From the NCBI GenBank assembly GCA_001999425.1, contig MLHP01000010.1, positions 1 through 64,000 of the forward strand: a stretch of 64,000 bases of DNA, in the 5' to 3' direction. The position numbers were made by a program, and so were the translations under genes. This stretch comes from Rodentibacter genomosp. 2. Its GTDB lineage: Bacteria > Pseudomonadota > Gammaproteobacteria > Enterobacterales > Pasteurellaceae. Within the stretch, counting starts at the first letter, position 1; each line of letters starts with the position of its first letter. The notes under the pieces are model-generated. The model was given only the letters and a program-made list of their open reading frames with translations, did not search any database and had not been told where the DNA came from. Of the stretch, positions 47,947 through 58,055 are shown piece by piece.

Positions 47947-49138
47947 ATCCCTTCAAATTTCGATAAGTTAAAAAATAATAAGCGAGAACCCCGATTACGA
48001 CACAAGCCCCCATTGTGAACAGCATGGGCGCTGCCGTGTCCATTTTCATGGTGGCGACTAAGCTTCCCATAATCGCACCGGTGGCAAAACGCACACTACC
48101 CACCAAGGAATTAGCCGTGCCGGACATTGTTGGGAATTTCTCTAAAATGGATGCCATCGCATTAGAAGAAATCAGCGGATTTTGCCCGACAAAAAACGCC
48201 ACGCCTAGCGCCATTGACCAAAAACCGAAATCAAAAAGTGCGGTTAAAATGAGCCACATTCCCGATAAAAATTGAACGGTAAGACCAGTACGTAACATGG
48301 TTTCCGCACCAACTTTTGTGACAAATCGTCCGTTAAGAAAAGAGGCGAAAGTCATAATTGCAATATTCAGCATAAAGAAATAACCGAATTGATCTACGGG
48401 AATGCCGTAAATACCGATATACACAATAGAGCCCGCAGTCACAAAGGCAAATAAACCACCGAAACCGAAAGAGGCAGCGAACATATAACCCAACACTTCT
48501 TTTTGCTTCCACAGGCTCATAAAGTTTCGTGCAATAATATTCAAACGAAGTGGAATACGATTTTCTTTTTTGTGGGTTTCAGGAATGATAAAAAATACTA
48601 ACAATGTAGATAGGACACCCATTAATGAAATGACATAAAAAATAGCGTGCCAGTGGAAATATTTTACGATATAACCACCAATAATTGGTGCAACCAATGG
48701 CGCAACCATAAATACCAGCGTGATGGTGGACATCACTTTTGAGAGTTCATTTTTACTGAATAAATCTCGCAATAATGCACCGGAAAGCACTACAGGCGCG
48801 GCACCGAAGAAACCTTGCACAAAACGAAGTGCGGTGAAATTTCCAATAGAATTGATTTCGGTTAGAACTAATGCGGTGATCGCACCGACAATCACACCAA
48901 GTAAAATGATCGGTTTACGTCCGAAACTATCGCCGAAAGGTCCCCAAAACAACTGCCCGAATGCCATACCATAGGCAAAGGCGGTGAGGGTATGTTGGAC
49001 TTGTTCAGGGCTAATTTTCAGATCTTTGGCAATTTCTAAAAAAGACGGTAAGTACATATCGACACCAAAAGGCGGCAACATGGACAAAATGCCAAGGGTC
49101 ATAATAAAAATGAATGTAGGTTTTATTGTTTTGCTCAT
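47945..49138 (-). CDS. bcr: Bcr/CflA family MFS drug efflux pump
   Basis: Inner-membrane proton-driven exporter of 397 residues and 12 membrane segments. The N-terminus MLPPFGVDMYLPSFLEIAKDL and the loop GPFGDSFGRKPIILLG (MFS motif A) place it in the bicyclomycin-resistance branch. It lies directly downstream of rsuA, as in E. coli; the two starts/stops are separated by one base. Two uptake signals lie in the gene. Confidence 0.92.
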   Translation of the reverse strand: MSKTIKPTFIFIMTLGILSMLPPFGVDMYLPSFLEIAKDLKISPEQVQHTLTAFAYGMAFGQLFWGPFGDSFGRKPIILLGVIVGAITALVLTEINSIGNFTALRFVQGFFGAAPVVLSGALLRDLFSKNELSKVMSTITLVFMVAPLVAPIIGGYIVKYFHWHAIFYVISLMGVLSTLLVFFIIPETHKKENRIPLRLNIIARNFMSLWKQKEVLGYMFAASFGFGGLFAFVTAGSIVYIGIYGIPVDQFGYFFMLNIAIMTFASFLNGRFVTKVGAETMLRTGLTVQFLSGMWLILTALFDFGFWSMALGVAFFVGQNPLISSNAMASILEKFPTMSGTANSLVGSVRFATGAIMGSLVATMKMDTAAPMLFTMGACVVIGVLAYYFLTYRNLKG

Positions 49139-49139
49139 A

Positions 49140-49838
49140 TTATTTTACCAAACTGTCTATTTCTAATTGTGTGAGTGGGCGGTATTCGCCTTCTTCTAGG
49201 TTTTCGTCTAATTTTACTGTACCGATTTTCCAACGGTGTAATCCGACAACTTTATTGCCGAGTGCGGCGAACATTCGTTTAACTTGGTGATAGCGCCCTT
49301 CCGAGATTGTCAGATTGACATTGTAATCATCTAAAATTTCAAGTTTTGCGGGTTTTGTGAGTGTTTTTTCCCCACGTAATAAAATTCCTTCTTCAAAGGT
49401 TTGTGTATAATGGGGTTCAACCGGATCTGCAAGGGTCACGAGATAGGTTTTATCACAATGGTGTTTCGGGGAAGTAATACGGTGCGACCATTGCCCATCA
49501 TCGGTGAGTAACACAAGCCCCGTTGTGTCCACATCTAAACGTCCGGCACTATGTAATTTTCCGGCGAGCGGGTAATCAAAAAATTGATAAATAGTGGGGT
49601 AGTCGCCATCATCATTTGAACATATGTAACCTTGTGGCTTGTTCAACATAAAATATTGCCCACTTTCCAGCCAAGTGAGTAAAGTATCTTCAAAATAAAT
49701 TTTATCTTCTTTTGAAATTTTACAGGCGCTATTTTTTTCAATTTCACCGTTAATTTTGACCGCACTTTGGCGAATAGCTTTAGCTGCTTGAGAGCGGGTT
49801 AAGCCGGTATTTTCGGCTACGAATTTATCTAATCGCAT
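49140..49838 (-). CDS. rsuA: 16S rRNA pseudouridine(516) synthase
   Basis: Makes pseudouridine 516 in 16S rRNA. It is 232 residues (E. coli 231), with N-terminal S4-like RNA-binding domain MRLDKFVAENTGLTRSQAAK and catalytic SAGRLDVDTTGLVLLTDDG, in which Asp is the nucleophile. SEGRYHQVKRMFAALG is also typical. I place the start at 49838; a longer in-frame extension to 49919 is Cys-rich and not family-like. Ribosome site AGAGAAA. Upstream of bcr on the same strand. Confidence 0.95.
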   Translation of the reverse strand: MRLDKFVAENTGLTRSQAAKAIRQSAVKINGEIEKNSACKISKEDKIYFEDTLLTWLESGQYFMLNKPQGYICSNDDGDYPTIYQFFDYPLAGKLHSAGRLDVDTTGLVLLTDDGQWSHRITSPKHHCDKTYLVTLADPVEPHYTQTFEEGILLRGEKTLTKPAKLEILDDYNVNLTISEGRYHQVKRMFAALGNKVVGLHRWKIGTVKLDENLEEGEYRPLTQLEIDSLVK

Positions 49839-49945
49839 AAGATTTCTCTTTTTTAATAGTTGGAGGTGTTTTACACAGATTTGAATCTGCCGGCAGGATA
49901 AAGAAAAATAAAAAAACACCCGTGGGATTAAGGAATAATGATAAA

Positions 49946-50593
49946 TTAAGTTTGATTAAACCAAGATACGTAATCAAATTGATCGTAATACTTCATTCCA
50001 TTCCAACCGGAAAACGTGAATAAATCACCCACTTGGTTTTGCTGTTCAAAACCTTTGATGTAAAAGGCAGAGCCTAATTCCGGATAAGGTTTGTGGGTAA
50101 ACACCACTTTATTTTTGAACGGAAGCCGATCAAAGGCGACAAGATTTTCATCATCAATACCTTGTGCGCCGTCTTTATCTGTCATGATGATAAATAAATT
50201 ATCGGGGTTAATCCGAGTTGAGCGGATTTGCCATTTTTCTCTTGCTTCCTGTTCATTGTGATAATGCATGAAATGAATTTCAATATCTGCCAATTTACCG
50301 ACCGGATACGTTTTTTCAGAGACGACAAACTCAAGGGGCTGCTGTTGATAAAAGGTGATATTTTGCAAATAACGAATAAAGTCTTTAGGGCTTAAATAAA
50401 GATTCACAAAAGGTGAGTTAAAAGGTTCACCAAGATCATGCAAAATAAACGCACCGACACAGTTGGCGGAGATAACCGTCATACCATGGTTCTTCAAGCG
50501 TGATTTGAGTTGATTATTAATGAATTTTCTTTGCAGCCGATTAACTGCATATTTGACTTTCGATAGCAAAAGAGTGTCTCCCGATTGCGTCAT
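49946..50593 (-). CDS. DUF1919 family protein
   Basis: Protein of 215 residues. After a basic N-terminus (RLQRKFINNQLKSRLKN) come the family-typical GMTVISANCVGAFILHDLGEPFNSP, LYLSPKDFIRYLQNI, YPVGKLADIEIHFMHYHNEQEAREKW and NPDNLFIIMTDKD segments of DUF1919, a family often found in exopolysaccharide or LPS gene sets. No signal peptide or membrane helix. The reaction is unknown. It stands alone and divergent from maeB, with no polysaccharide genes nearby. Confidence 0.8.
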   Translation of the reverse strand: MTQSGDTLLLSKVKYAVNRLQRKFINNQLKSRLKNHGMTVISANCVGAFILHDLGEPFNSPFVNLYLSPKDFIRYLQNITFYQQQPLEFVVSEKTYPVGKLADIEIHFMHYHNEQEAREKWQIRSTRINPDNLFIIMTDKDGAQGIDDENLVAFDRLPFKNKVVFTHKPYPELGSAFYIKGFEQQNQVGDLFTFSGWNGMKYYDQFDYVSWFNQT

Positions 50594-50759
50594 CCTACTC
50601 TTTTTAACCTACTAATTCAACCTGTAATTTTTGTAAAAGATTTGTGAAAATTTGCGGTTCATCACAAATTTGGAGAAAAAAACAGAGTATAATCAAGTCG
50701 TTTTTTCAATTTGGTTCTGTGCGAATCAAGTTCCGTATCAACCACAATGGAGTATTTAT

Positions 50760-53030
50760 ATGAGCGAACAACTACGCCAAGCAGCATTGGATTTTCACGA
50801 ATTTCCTATTCCGGGAAAAATTGAAGTTACCCCGACCAAATCATTGGCAACCCAGCGCGATTTAGCCCTCGCTTATTCTCCTGGTGTGGCGGAGCCCTGT
50901 TTGGAAATTGAAAAAGATCCCTTGGCGTCTTACAAATATACGGCGCGCGGAAACTTGGTGGCTGTGATTTCAAACGGTACGGCAGTATTGGGTTTAGGTA
51001 ATATTGGCGCACTTGCAGGTAAGCCCGTTATGGAAGGAAAAGGGGTATTATTTAAAAAATTTGCCGGTATTAACGTATTTGATATTGAAGTAAATGAACA
51101 TGATCCGGACAAATTAGTGGATATTATCGCTTCTCTTGAACCTACTTTTGGTGGTGTAAACCTTGAAGATATCAAAGCTCCGGAATGTTTCTATATTGAG
51201 CAAAAATTACGTGAGCGAATGAATATTCCGGTATTTCATGATGATCAACACGGTACGGCAATTATTAGTGCCGCAGCAATTATTAATTCACTTCGCATTA
51301 TAGGCAAAAAAATTGGAGAGGTACGCCTTGTTGCATCAGGTGCGGGTGCCGCTTCAATCGCTTGTTTGAATTTATTGCTTTCCCTCGGAATGAAACGTGA
51401 AAATATCACAATCTGCGATTCAAAAGGTGTGGTATATAAAAACCGAGGTGATCGCATGGATCAAACAAAAGAAGATTATGCGATTGCAGATAACGGATGG
51501 CGTACGTTGGCAGATGCCATCCCAAATGCGGATATTTTTCTTGGTTGTTCAGCCGCAGGGGCATTGACACAAGATATGGTTAAAACTATGGCGGCGCATC
51601 CAATAATTCTTGCGTTGGCTAACCCTAATCCGGAAATTACCCCGCCGGAAGCTAAAGCCGTTCGTCCTGATGCGATCGTATGTACCGGCCGTTCTGATTA
51701 TCCAAACCAAGTAAACAACGTGCTTTGTTTCCCATTTATTTTCCGTGGAGCCTTGGATGTCGGAGCGACAGCTATTAATGAAGAAATGAAACGAGCGGCC
51801 GTTTATGCGATTGCCGATCTTGCCCTTGAAGAACAAAATGATGTAGTCACTTCCGCTTATGGTGGTAAAGGTGCGACATTTGGTCCGGAATATGTGATTC
51901 CCCGCCCATTCGACCCTCGTTTAATTGTACGTATCGCACCGGCGGTGGCAAAAGCTGCAATGGAATCCGGCGTGGCAACACGTCCTATTGAAAATTGGGC
52001 TGAATATACCGAAAAACTCACTCAGTTTGTTTATAAAACCAGTTTATTTATGCGTCCGATTTTCAATCAGGCAAAACAATCTCCGCAACGTATTATTCTT
52101 GCCGAAGGGGAAGAAACGAATGCCTTACATGCTACACAAGAAGTTGTTTCTATGGGATTGGCAAAACCGATTTTGATTGGTCGTGAAAGTATTATTGAAG
52201 CAAAAATCAAAAAACTCGGTTTACGCTTACAACCGGGCGTTGATTTTGAGATCATCAATAATGAAAACAACCCTCGCTATGAAGAATGTTGGAAATACTA
52301 TTATGAATTGACTAAACGAAAAGGCATTACTCAAGCGATTGCTAAACGTGTAGCGCGTTCAAATACAACTGTACTTGCCTCTGTTTTAGTCAGCCTTGGT
52401 TATGCGGATGGTTTGATATGCGGTTTATTCGGTTCTTACGGTAAACATTTAGCATCAATTCAAGATATTATCGGTTTAAAAGAGGGGGTGAAAGTCCCGG
52501 CTACATTACAGAGTTTGGTATTGCCAACCGGTAATGTATTCTTAACGGATACCCATGTAAACTTAGATCCTAATGCGGAAGAGCTTGCTGAAATTACGCT
52601 AATGGCGGCAGAGGAAGTACATCGTTTCGGAATTGAACCTGCGGTTGCATTGCTTTCTCATTCAAATTACGGCTCATCTAACGAATTAGGCGCACCGAAG
52701 ATGCGTGAAGTTTTGGAAATTGTGAAAGCACGTGATCCTAAATTAATGATCGATGGCGAAATTCGCGGTGATTTAGCGATGAATGAGGCTCACCGCAGAG
52801 AAATTATGCCGGATAGTCCATTAAAAGGTTCTGCAAACTTGTTGGTTTTCCCGAATTTAAGTGCGGCGCGTATTAGTTATAGCTTGCTACGCGGTACAAC
52901 AACCGCGGTGACTGTCGGCCCTATCCTTATGGGGGTCAATAAATCCGCCCATATTTTAAATCCGTCAGCCTCCGTTCGCCGTATTATTAATATGATTGCT
53001 TACGCAGCGGTACAGGCACAGCAAGATTAG
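50760..53030 (+). CDS. maeB: NADP-dependent malic enzyme, PTA-like fusion
   Basis: Oxidatively decarboxylates malate to pyruvate with NADP+. The 756-residue protein (E. coli 759) has an N-terminal malic-enzyme domain (to about 430: SPGVAEPCLEI, FHDDQHGTAII, VASGAGAASIACL) and a C-terminal phosphotransacetylase-like domain (from about 430: RPIFNQAKQSPQRIILAEGEE), which is regulatory in this family. I chose the ATG at 50760 behind ATGGAG; an upstream extension is not conserved. One uptake signal lies late in the gene. Confidence 0.96.
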   Translation: MSEQLRQAALDFHEFPIPGKIEVTPTKSLATQRDLALAYSPGVAEPCLEIEKDPLASYKYTARGNLVAVISNGTAVLGLGNIGALAGKPVMEGKGVLFKKFAGINVFDIEVNEHDPDKLVDIIASLEPTFGGVNLEDIKAPECFYIEQKLRERMNIPVFHDDQHGTAIISAAAIINSLRIIGKKIGEVRLVASGAGAASIACLNLLLSLGMKRENITICDSKGVVYKNRGDRMDQTKEDYAIADNGWRTLADAIPNADIFLGCSAAGALTQDMVKTMAAHPIILALANPNPEITPPEAKAVRPDAIVCTGRSDYPNQVNNVLCFPFIFRGALDVGATAINEEMKRAAVYAIADLALEEQNDVVTSAYGGKGATFGPEYVIPRPFDPRLIVRIAPAVAKAAMESGVATRPIENWAEYTEKLTQFVYKTSLFMRPIFNQAKQSPQRIILAEGEETNALHATQEVVSMGLAKPILIGRESIIEAKIKKLGLRLQPGVDFEIINNENNPRYEECWKYYYELTKRKGITQAIAKRVARSNTTVLASVLVSLGYADGLICGLFGSYGKHLASIQDIIGLKEGVKVPATLQSLVLPTGNVFLTDTHVNLDPNAEELAEITLMAAEEVHRFGIEPAVALLSHSNYGSSNELGAPKMREVLEIVKARDPKLMIDGEIRGDLAMNEAHRREIMPDSPLKGSANLLVFPNLSAARISYSLLRGTTTAVTVGPILMGVNKSAHILNPSASVRRIINMIAYAAVQAQQD

Positions 53031-53044
53031 GTATTTTATTAATG

Positions 53045-53076
53045 AAAAGTGCGGTTAATTTTAACCGCACTTTTTT
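53045..53076. terminator. Bidirectional uptake-signal terminator, maeB/cmoB
   Basis: AAAAGTGCGGTTAA (53045-53058) pairs with TTAACCGCACTTTT (53061-53074), then T's. It lies between convergent genes. Confidence 0.9.
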
Positions 53077-53079
53077 GTT

Positions 53080-54045
53080 TTATTTATTCGCCAAAATGAC
53101 CGCTCTTTTAGGTGCCGGATAGCCCTCAATCGTTTTACTATGATCATTCGGATCTAAAAAATCAATGAGGCTTTCATTTTCCAGCCAATCGGTTTTACGT
53201 TGTTCTTCCAGTGTTGTAATGGCAACATCCACACTGCGAACATTGGTAAAACCCGCTTTTTCCAACCAGTTTATTAAGGCAGGAACGGAGGGAATAAAAT
53301 ACACGTTTTTTATTTTGGCGTAGCGATCGGTCGGTACGAGAACGCTATTGACATTGCCATCAATGACTAGCGTTTCCAGTACTAATTCCCCACCTTTTTT
53401 CAGTTGGTTTTTTAGCTGGGTCAGATGATCCAAGGGGGATTTTCGATGATAAAGTACGCCCATGGAAAAAACCGTGTCAAAGGCGGCAAGAGGCTGCATT
53501 TGTTCTATGCCAAGTGGAATGAGGTTTACGCGGCGATCGTTGTTTAATAATTTACGTACGGCTTCAAATTGGCAGAGAAAAAGTTCGGTAGGATCAATGC
53601 CTACCACCATTTGGGCTCCCTCACCCAGCATACGCCACATATGATAACCGCTACCGCAGCCCACATCTAAAATAGTGCGATCTTTTAATGGCGCAAGATG
53701 AGGGAGAAGACGATCCCATTTAAAATCGGAACGCCATTCGCAATCCACATGAATACCGAATAAATGATAAGGGCCTTTCCGCCAAGGCATGAGCTGTTTT
53801 AAATGGTGAATAATACGTTGTTTTTCACCTTCTGAAAGCGGATAAGTGCGGTCGGATTTCACTGCATTTTTGAGATCAATACTCTCGGCATATAAATCAG
53901 GCAAAAAATCCACGACTTTTGACCATTTTTCATAGTCACCATGGGTTTGTTTTTCCCACGCTTTGAGTTGAAGGGGGAGGGTATCTAACCAATCGGATAA
54001 TGGGCTTGTAGCAATTTGTTGATAAAATGGGCGAAAATCGATCAT
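53080..54045 (-). CDS. cmoB: tRNA U34 carboxymethyltransferase
   Basis: Transfers a carboxymethyl group from carboxy-S-adenosyl-L-methionine to 5-hydroxyuridine-34 of tRNAs. It is 321 residues (E. coli 323), with conserved SAM-type motif [19 protein letters not shown], the upstream [19 protein letters not shown] and [16 protein letters not shown]. The partner cmoA is not in the window. One uptake signal lies inside. Confidence 0.95.
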   Translation of the reverse strand: MIDFRPFYQQIATSPLSDWLDTLPLQLKAWEKQTHGDYEKWSKVVDFLPDLYAESIDLKNAVKSDRTYPLSEGEKQRIIHHLKQLMPWRKGPYHLFGIHVDCEWRSDFKWDRLLPHLAPLKDRTILDVGCGSGYHMWRMLGEGAQMVVGIDPTELFLCQFEAVRKLLNNDRRVNLIPLGIEQMQPLAAFDTVFSMGVLYHRKSPLDHLTQLKNQLKKGGELVLETLVIDGNVNSVLVPTDRYAKIKNVYFIPSVPALINWLEKAGFTNVRSVDVAITTLEEQRKTDWLENESLIDFLDPNDHSKTIEGYPAPKRAVILANK

Positions 54046-54176
54046 TTTGTTTCCTTACGGGCTTTTGAGAGCAAAATAATCCTAGAAAAGGTATTGAGGC
54101 TCTAAGAAAGCTCGCATTCTACCTTATTTAGATTTATTATTCTATTTGTGAAAATAAGATTTAGAGACAAGAAATA

Positions 54177-55652
54177 ATGGATGCCGTAGAGTTATTGATG
54201 AATGTAACCCCCAATGAAACGCGTATTGCATTAGTGGAAGTGGGCGTATTAAAAGAAGTCCATATTGAACGCCAGGCAAAGCGCGGTATCGTAGGGAATA
54301 TTTATAAAGGGCGGGTTACACGCGTATTACCCGGAATGCAGTCCGCATTTGTGGATATCGGTTTGGAAAAAGCGGCTTTTTTACATGCTTCTGACATTGT
54401 ATCTCATACCGAATGCGTGGATGAAAATGAACAGAAACAATTTAAAGTAAAGAGTATTTCGGAACTGGTGCGTGAAGGGCAGGATATTGTGGTTCAAGTG
54501 GTGAAAGATCCGCTAGGCACAAAAGGCGCGCGCTTAACTACCGATATTACATTACCTTCCCGCTACTTAGTGTTTATGCCGGAAAACAGTCATGTAGGCG
54601 TTTCGCAACGTATTGAAAGTGAAGAAGAACGTTGCCGCTTAAAAGCGTTGGTGGAACCCTTCTGTGATGAATTAGGTGGGTTTATTATTCGCACGGCGAC
54701 CGAAGGGGCGACAGAGGAAGAACTCCATCAAGATGCGGAATTTCTCAAACGTTTATGGCGCAAGGTATTAGAGCGTAAAAGTAAATATCCGACCCGTTCA
54801 AAAATTTATGGCGAGCCGGCATTACCGCAGCGTATTTTGCGTGATTTTATCGGTACAAGATTAGAAAAAATTCGTATTGATTCCAACATTTGCTTTAACG
54901 AAGTAAAGGAGTTTACCGATGAATTTATGCCTGAATTAAGTGATAAACTTGTGCTTTATACGGGAAATCAACCACTCTTTGATGTGTATGCTGTGGAAAG
55001 TAGCATTCAGCAAGCCTTGGATAAACGTGTGAATTTAAAATCCGGCGGTTATTTAATTATTGAGCAAACGGAGGCGATGACCACTATTGACATTAATACC
55101 GGTGCATTTGTGGGCCATCGAAATTTAGAAGAAACCATTTTCAACACCAATATTGAGGCAACAAAAACCATTGCGCAGCAACTTCAACTACGTAATCTTG
55201 GCGGTATTATCATTATTGATTTTATTGATATGCAACTGGAAGATCATCAAAATCGAGTGTTGGAATCATTACAGGATGCTTTGGCGAAGGATCGGGTGAA
55301 AACCAATGTGAACGGTTTTACCCAACTTGGTTTGGTGGAAATGACGCGTAAACGAACCCGTGAAAGCCTGGAACATATTTTATGTGATGAATGTTCTGTA
55401 TGTCGCGGTCGCGGTCATGTGAAAACCGTGGAAACCGTGTGTTATGAGATTATGCGGGAAATTATTCGTGTCTATCATTTATTCAGCAGCGAGCAATTTG
55501 TGGTATATGCTTCTCCTGCTGTTGCGGGATATCTCATTAATGAAGAATCTCACGGGCTGCTTCCTGAAGTGGAGATGTTTATTGGTAAGCGTGTTCAAGT
55601 GAAAACCGAGCAATTTTATAACCAAGAGCAGTTTGATGTTGTGGTGATGTAG
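54177..55652 (+). CDS. rng: Ribonuclease G
   Basis: Endoribonuclease of the RNase E/G family that matures the 5' end of 16S rRNA and helps mRNA decay. It is 491 residues (E. coli 489). An S1 domain spans about 35-125 (RGIVGNIYKGRVTRVLPGMQSAFVDIGLEKAAF), the catalytic aspartates lie in TIDINTGAFVG and IIDFIDMQ, and the zinc-link is LCDECSVCRGRGH (C-x2-C). The start at 54177 gives the family N-terminus ELLMNVTPNETR. Divergent from cmoB. Confidence 0.96.
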   Translation: MDAVELLMNVTPNETRIALVEVGVLKEVHIERQAKRGIVGNIYKGRVTRVLPGMQSAFVDIGLEKAAFLHASDIVSHTECVDENEQKQFKVKSISELVREGQDIVVQVVKDPLGTKGARLTTDITLPSRYLVFMPENSHVGVSQRIESEEERCRLKALVEPFCDELGGFIIRTATEGATEEELHQDAEFLKRLWRKVLERKSKYPTRSKIYGEPALPQRILRDFIGTRLEKIRIDSNICFNEVKEFTDEFMPELSDKLVLYTGNQPLFDVYAVESSIQQALDKRVNLKSGGYLIIEQTEAMTTIDINTGAFVGHRNLEETIFNTNIEATKTIAQQLQLRNLGGIIIIDFIDMQLEDHQNRVLESLQDALAKDRVKTNVNGFTQLGLVEMTRKRTRESLEHILCDECSVCRGRGHVKTVETVCYEIMREIIRVYHLFSSEQFVVYASPAVAGYLINEESHGLLPEVEMFIGKRVQVKTEQFYNQEQFDVVVM

Positions 55653-55670
55653 TAGGCTTGAGACAAATTA

Positions 55671-55700
55671 AAAAGAGCGGTCAAATTGACCGCTCTTTTT
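55671..55700. terminator. Bidirectional terminator, rng/PEBP gene
   Basis: AAAAGAGCGGTCAA (55671-55684) pairs with TTGACCGCTCTTTT (55686-55699) between convergent genes. The core is AGAGCGGT, one base off the uptake signal on both arms. Confidence 0.85.
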
Positions 55701-55714
55701 GACTTTATAGTCAG

Positions 55715-56215
55715 CTAAACATCATAAGTCCCCATAACAACCGCTTGATCTAAAATATGCCCTTGCATGGCAAAATGAAGATCATTGAAACGAAAGCCCG
55801 ATTTGAGATCGAGTTTAGTATCGAGGGCATACACAATCAATTCATAACGATGTAAACAATTTGGGGGAGCCATACCACCATAGGCGGAGGCTTCATCAAG
55901 TTCAAATTTTCCTAACACACTCGCCCAAGAATTCGCACCTTGTACATAATCCGTTGCGGTTTGACTTTCGTTTTCTTGTACGCTTGTGCGTTCAAGATTG
56001 GCGATTAACCAGTGAATCCAGACAAACCCACTTGCCGTAATAGCATCTTTATCTTCAAGCACTACGGCGAAAGATTTTGTGCCTTCCGGCGCATCTTTAA
56101 TTTCAAAGGGAATGGAATAGGTGGGCATACCGTTTAAGCTAAATTGTGTTCCACGTTTGCCGTATTTGTCTTCAAATGCGCCATTTTTGATGGCGGAGCT
56201 GGTTACGATCATCAT
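55715..56215 (-). CDS. PEBP/YbhB-YbcL family protein
   Basis: Cytoplasmic protein of 166 residues in the phosphatidylethanolamine-binding/Raf-kinase-inhibitor fold family. Conserved SFAVVLEDKDA...FVWIHWLIANL, GGMAPPNCLHRYELIVYAL and LHFAMQGHILDQA give the anion-binding pocket (D, H, H/Y). The bacterial role is not known. Ribosome site AAGGAG; either of two adjacent Met codons may start. Downstream of the treC promoterless end, likely its own transcript. Confidence 0.9.
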   Translation of the reverse strand: MMIVTSSAIKNGAFEDKYGKRGTQFSLNGMPTYSIPFEIKDAPEGTKSFAVVLEDKDAITASGFVWIHWLIANLERTSVQENESQTATDYVQGANSWASVLGKFELDEASAYGGMAPPNCLHRYELIVYALDTKLDLKSGFRFNDLHFAMQGHILDQAVVMGTYDV

Positions 56216-56291
56216 ATTCTCCTTATTTGGGGTCGTAAGCGGTGGGTTGAAATACTAGCATATCTCGTTTAGAAAACCACCGCAGATGATA

Positions 56292-57920
56292 TTAAGCCAA
56301 CAAATATATACCCTGATAAGGCATTAACGTCATTTTATTTTCTTCTAATGACAGTTCATCATAGTTATTCATTAATACCTCACCTTTCACATTTAACTCA
56401 ACAGATTGCGGTTGATGACTCAAATTTGCCAACACCGTGAGGGTTTGCCCGTTAGCTTGACGTTGATATGCCCAAACGGATGGGTGATTTGGGAGTAAAT
56501 CGGTGTAATTGCCCTCGGTTAAAATTGGCAATGTTTTACGCAATTTAATCAATGCTTGATAAGTGTAGAACACCGAGTGTTGATCCGCTAACGCTTTTTC
56601 TACATTGATTTCAGTATAGTTGCGTGCCACATCGATCCAAGGTTGGACGGTAGAAAAACCGGCATTTTCACTTTCGTCCCATTGTACCGGCGTGCGGGAA
56701 TTATCACGGGATTTTTGTGCTAGAATTTTTATTATCAGATCGTCATTTACGCCTTTTTCTTTCAATTCCTCATAAGCATTTAAACTTTCCACATCACGAT
56801 ATGCTTTAATCGAGGTGAAATTTGGGTTCGTCATACCAATTTCTTCACCTTGATAAATATAAGGTGTGCCCTGCATACCGTGAAGTAGCATGGCTAACAT
56901 CTTGGAGGAAATTGTGCGAAGCTCCCCCTCATCGCCAAAACGTGAAACAATGCGGGGCTGATCGTGATTGCACCAAAATAGCGCATTCCACGCTCTGCCA
57001 TGCATTCCCTGTTGCCAATAGTTAAAAATGGATTTCAGTTCGACAAAATCAGGCTTAGCGTATGTCCATTTTTCACCGTTCGGGTAATCCACTTTGAGGT
57101 GATGAAAATTGAATGTCATAGACAATTCTGTGCCGTTTAAATTTGCATAACGTTGACAATGTTCAAGGCGGGTGGAGGACATTTCCCCCACACTCATCAA
57201 GCCGTAAGGCGTGAGGGCATGTTGATTGAGCATTTGCAAATATTCGTGGATCTTATGTCCATCGGTATAGAAACGGCGACCATCTCCCTCTAAATCATCT
57301 TCAAAATGCTCAGGTTTAGAAATCAAATTCACCACATCCAAACGCAATCCATCAATGCCTTTTTCTGCCCAAAAACGACAAATTTCAAACAATTCTGACC
57401 GCACTTTGGGATTTTCCCAATTTAAATCCGCTTGCTCGGGGGCGAATAAATGCAAATAATATTTTTGCGCTTTATCCGACCATTTCCATGCCGAACCACC
57501 AAATTTTGATTTCCAATTAGTGGGTTTTTCACGCCAAATATAATAGTCGTGGTATTCGCTTTGTGGGTTTTCTCCCTCTTCAAACCAACGGTGGAAAGTG
57601 GAGCTATGATTAAATACCATATCCATTACAATACGAATATTGCGTTTATGGGCTTCTGCGATCAGCTGCTCGAAATCTGCCATCGTACCGTAGATCGGAT
57701 CAATTTCACGGTAATTGGCGATATCGTAACCGTTATCAATTTGTGGGGAAAGATACATAGGCGTGATCCAAATGCCATCAATGCCGAGGGTTTGTAAATA
57801 GTCCAAACGTTTAATGATGCCTTGAATATCGCCTGTACCGCTGCCGGTGGTATCTTGGAATGATTTTGGGTAGATTTGGTAGATAACACCGTTTTTCCAC
57901 CATTGCGTGTTGTTATTCAT
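56292..57920 (-). CDS. treC: Trehalose-6-phosphate hydrolase
   Basis: Cytoplasmic GH13 enzyme splitting trehalose-6-phosphate to glucose and glucose-6-phosphate after PTS uptake. It is 542 residues. The GH13 motifs are VMDMVFNHSS (region I), GLRLDVVN (nucleophile Asp), GEMSS (acid Glu) and NHDQPRIVSRFG (transition-state Asp), with the start WWKNGVIYQIYPKSFQDTTGSG typical of TreC. It follows treB by 135 bases containing an uptake signal and no clear terminator. Confidence 0.95.
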   Translation of the reverse strand: MNNNTQWWKNGVIYQIYPKSFQDTTGSGTGDIQGIIKRLDYLQTLGIDGIWITPMYLSPQIDNGYDIANYREIDPIYGTMADFEQLIAEAHKRNIRIVMDMVFNHSSTFHRWFEEGENPQSEYHDYYIWREKPTNWKSKFGGSAWKWSDKAQKYYLHLFAPEQADLNWENPKVRSELFEICRFWAEKGIDGLRLDVVNLISKPEHFEDDLEGDGRRFYTDGHKIHEYLQMLNQHALTPYGLMSVGEMSSTRLEHCQRYANLNGTELSMTFNFHHLKVDYPNGEKWTYAKPDFVELKSIFNYWQQGMHGRAWNALFWCNHDQPRIVSRFGDEGELRTISSKMLAMLLHGMQGTPYIYQGEEIGMTNPNFTSIKAYRDVESLNAYEELKEKGVNDDLIIKILAQKSRDNSRTPVQWDESENAGFSTVQPWIDVARNYTEINVEKALADQHSVFYTYQALIKLRKTLPILTEGNYTDLLPNHPSVWAYQRQANGQTLTVLANLSHQPQSVELNVKGEVLMNNYDELSLEENKMTLMPYQGIYLLA

Positions 57921-58055
57921 CGTTGCTTTCTCGAGTAGGGGGCGTAAATTTGAAAATTCACGCTCATTTAAATAAGGAGAGTATTGACCGCCTGTCTGAA
58001 TGGAATGTTGTTCCAGCCTGCGAAAGTGCGGTCGTTTTTCTGTAAGTTTTTTAGA

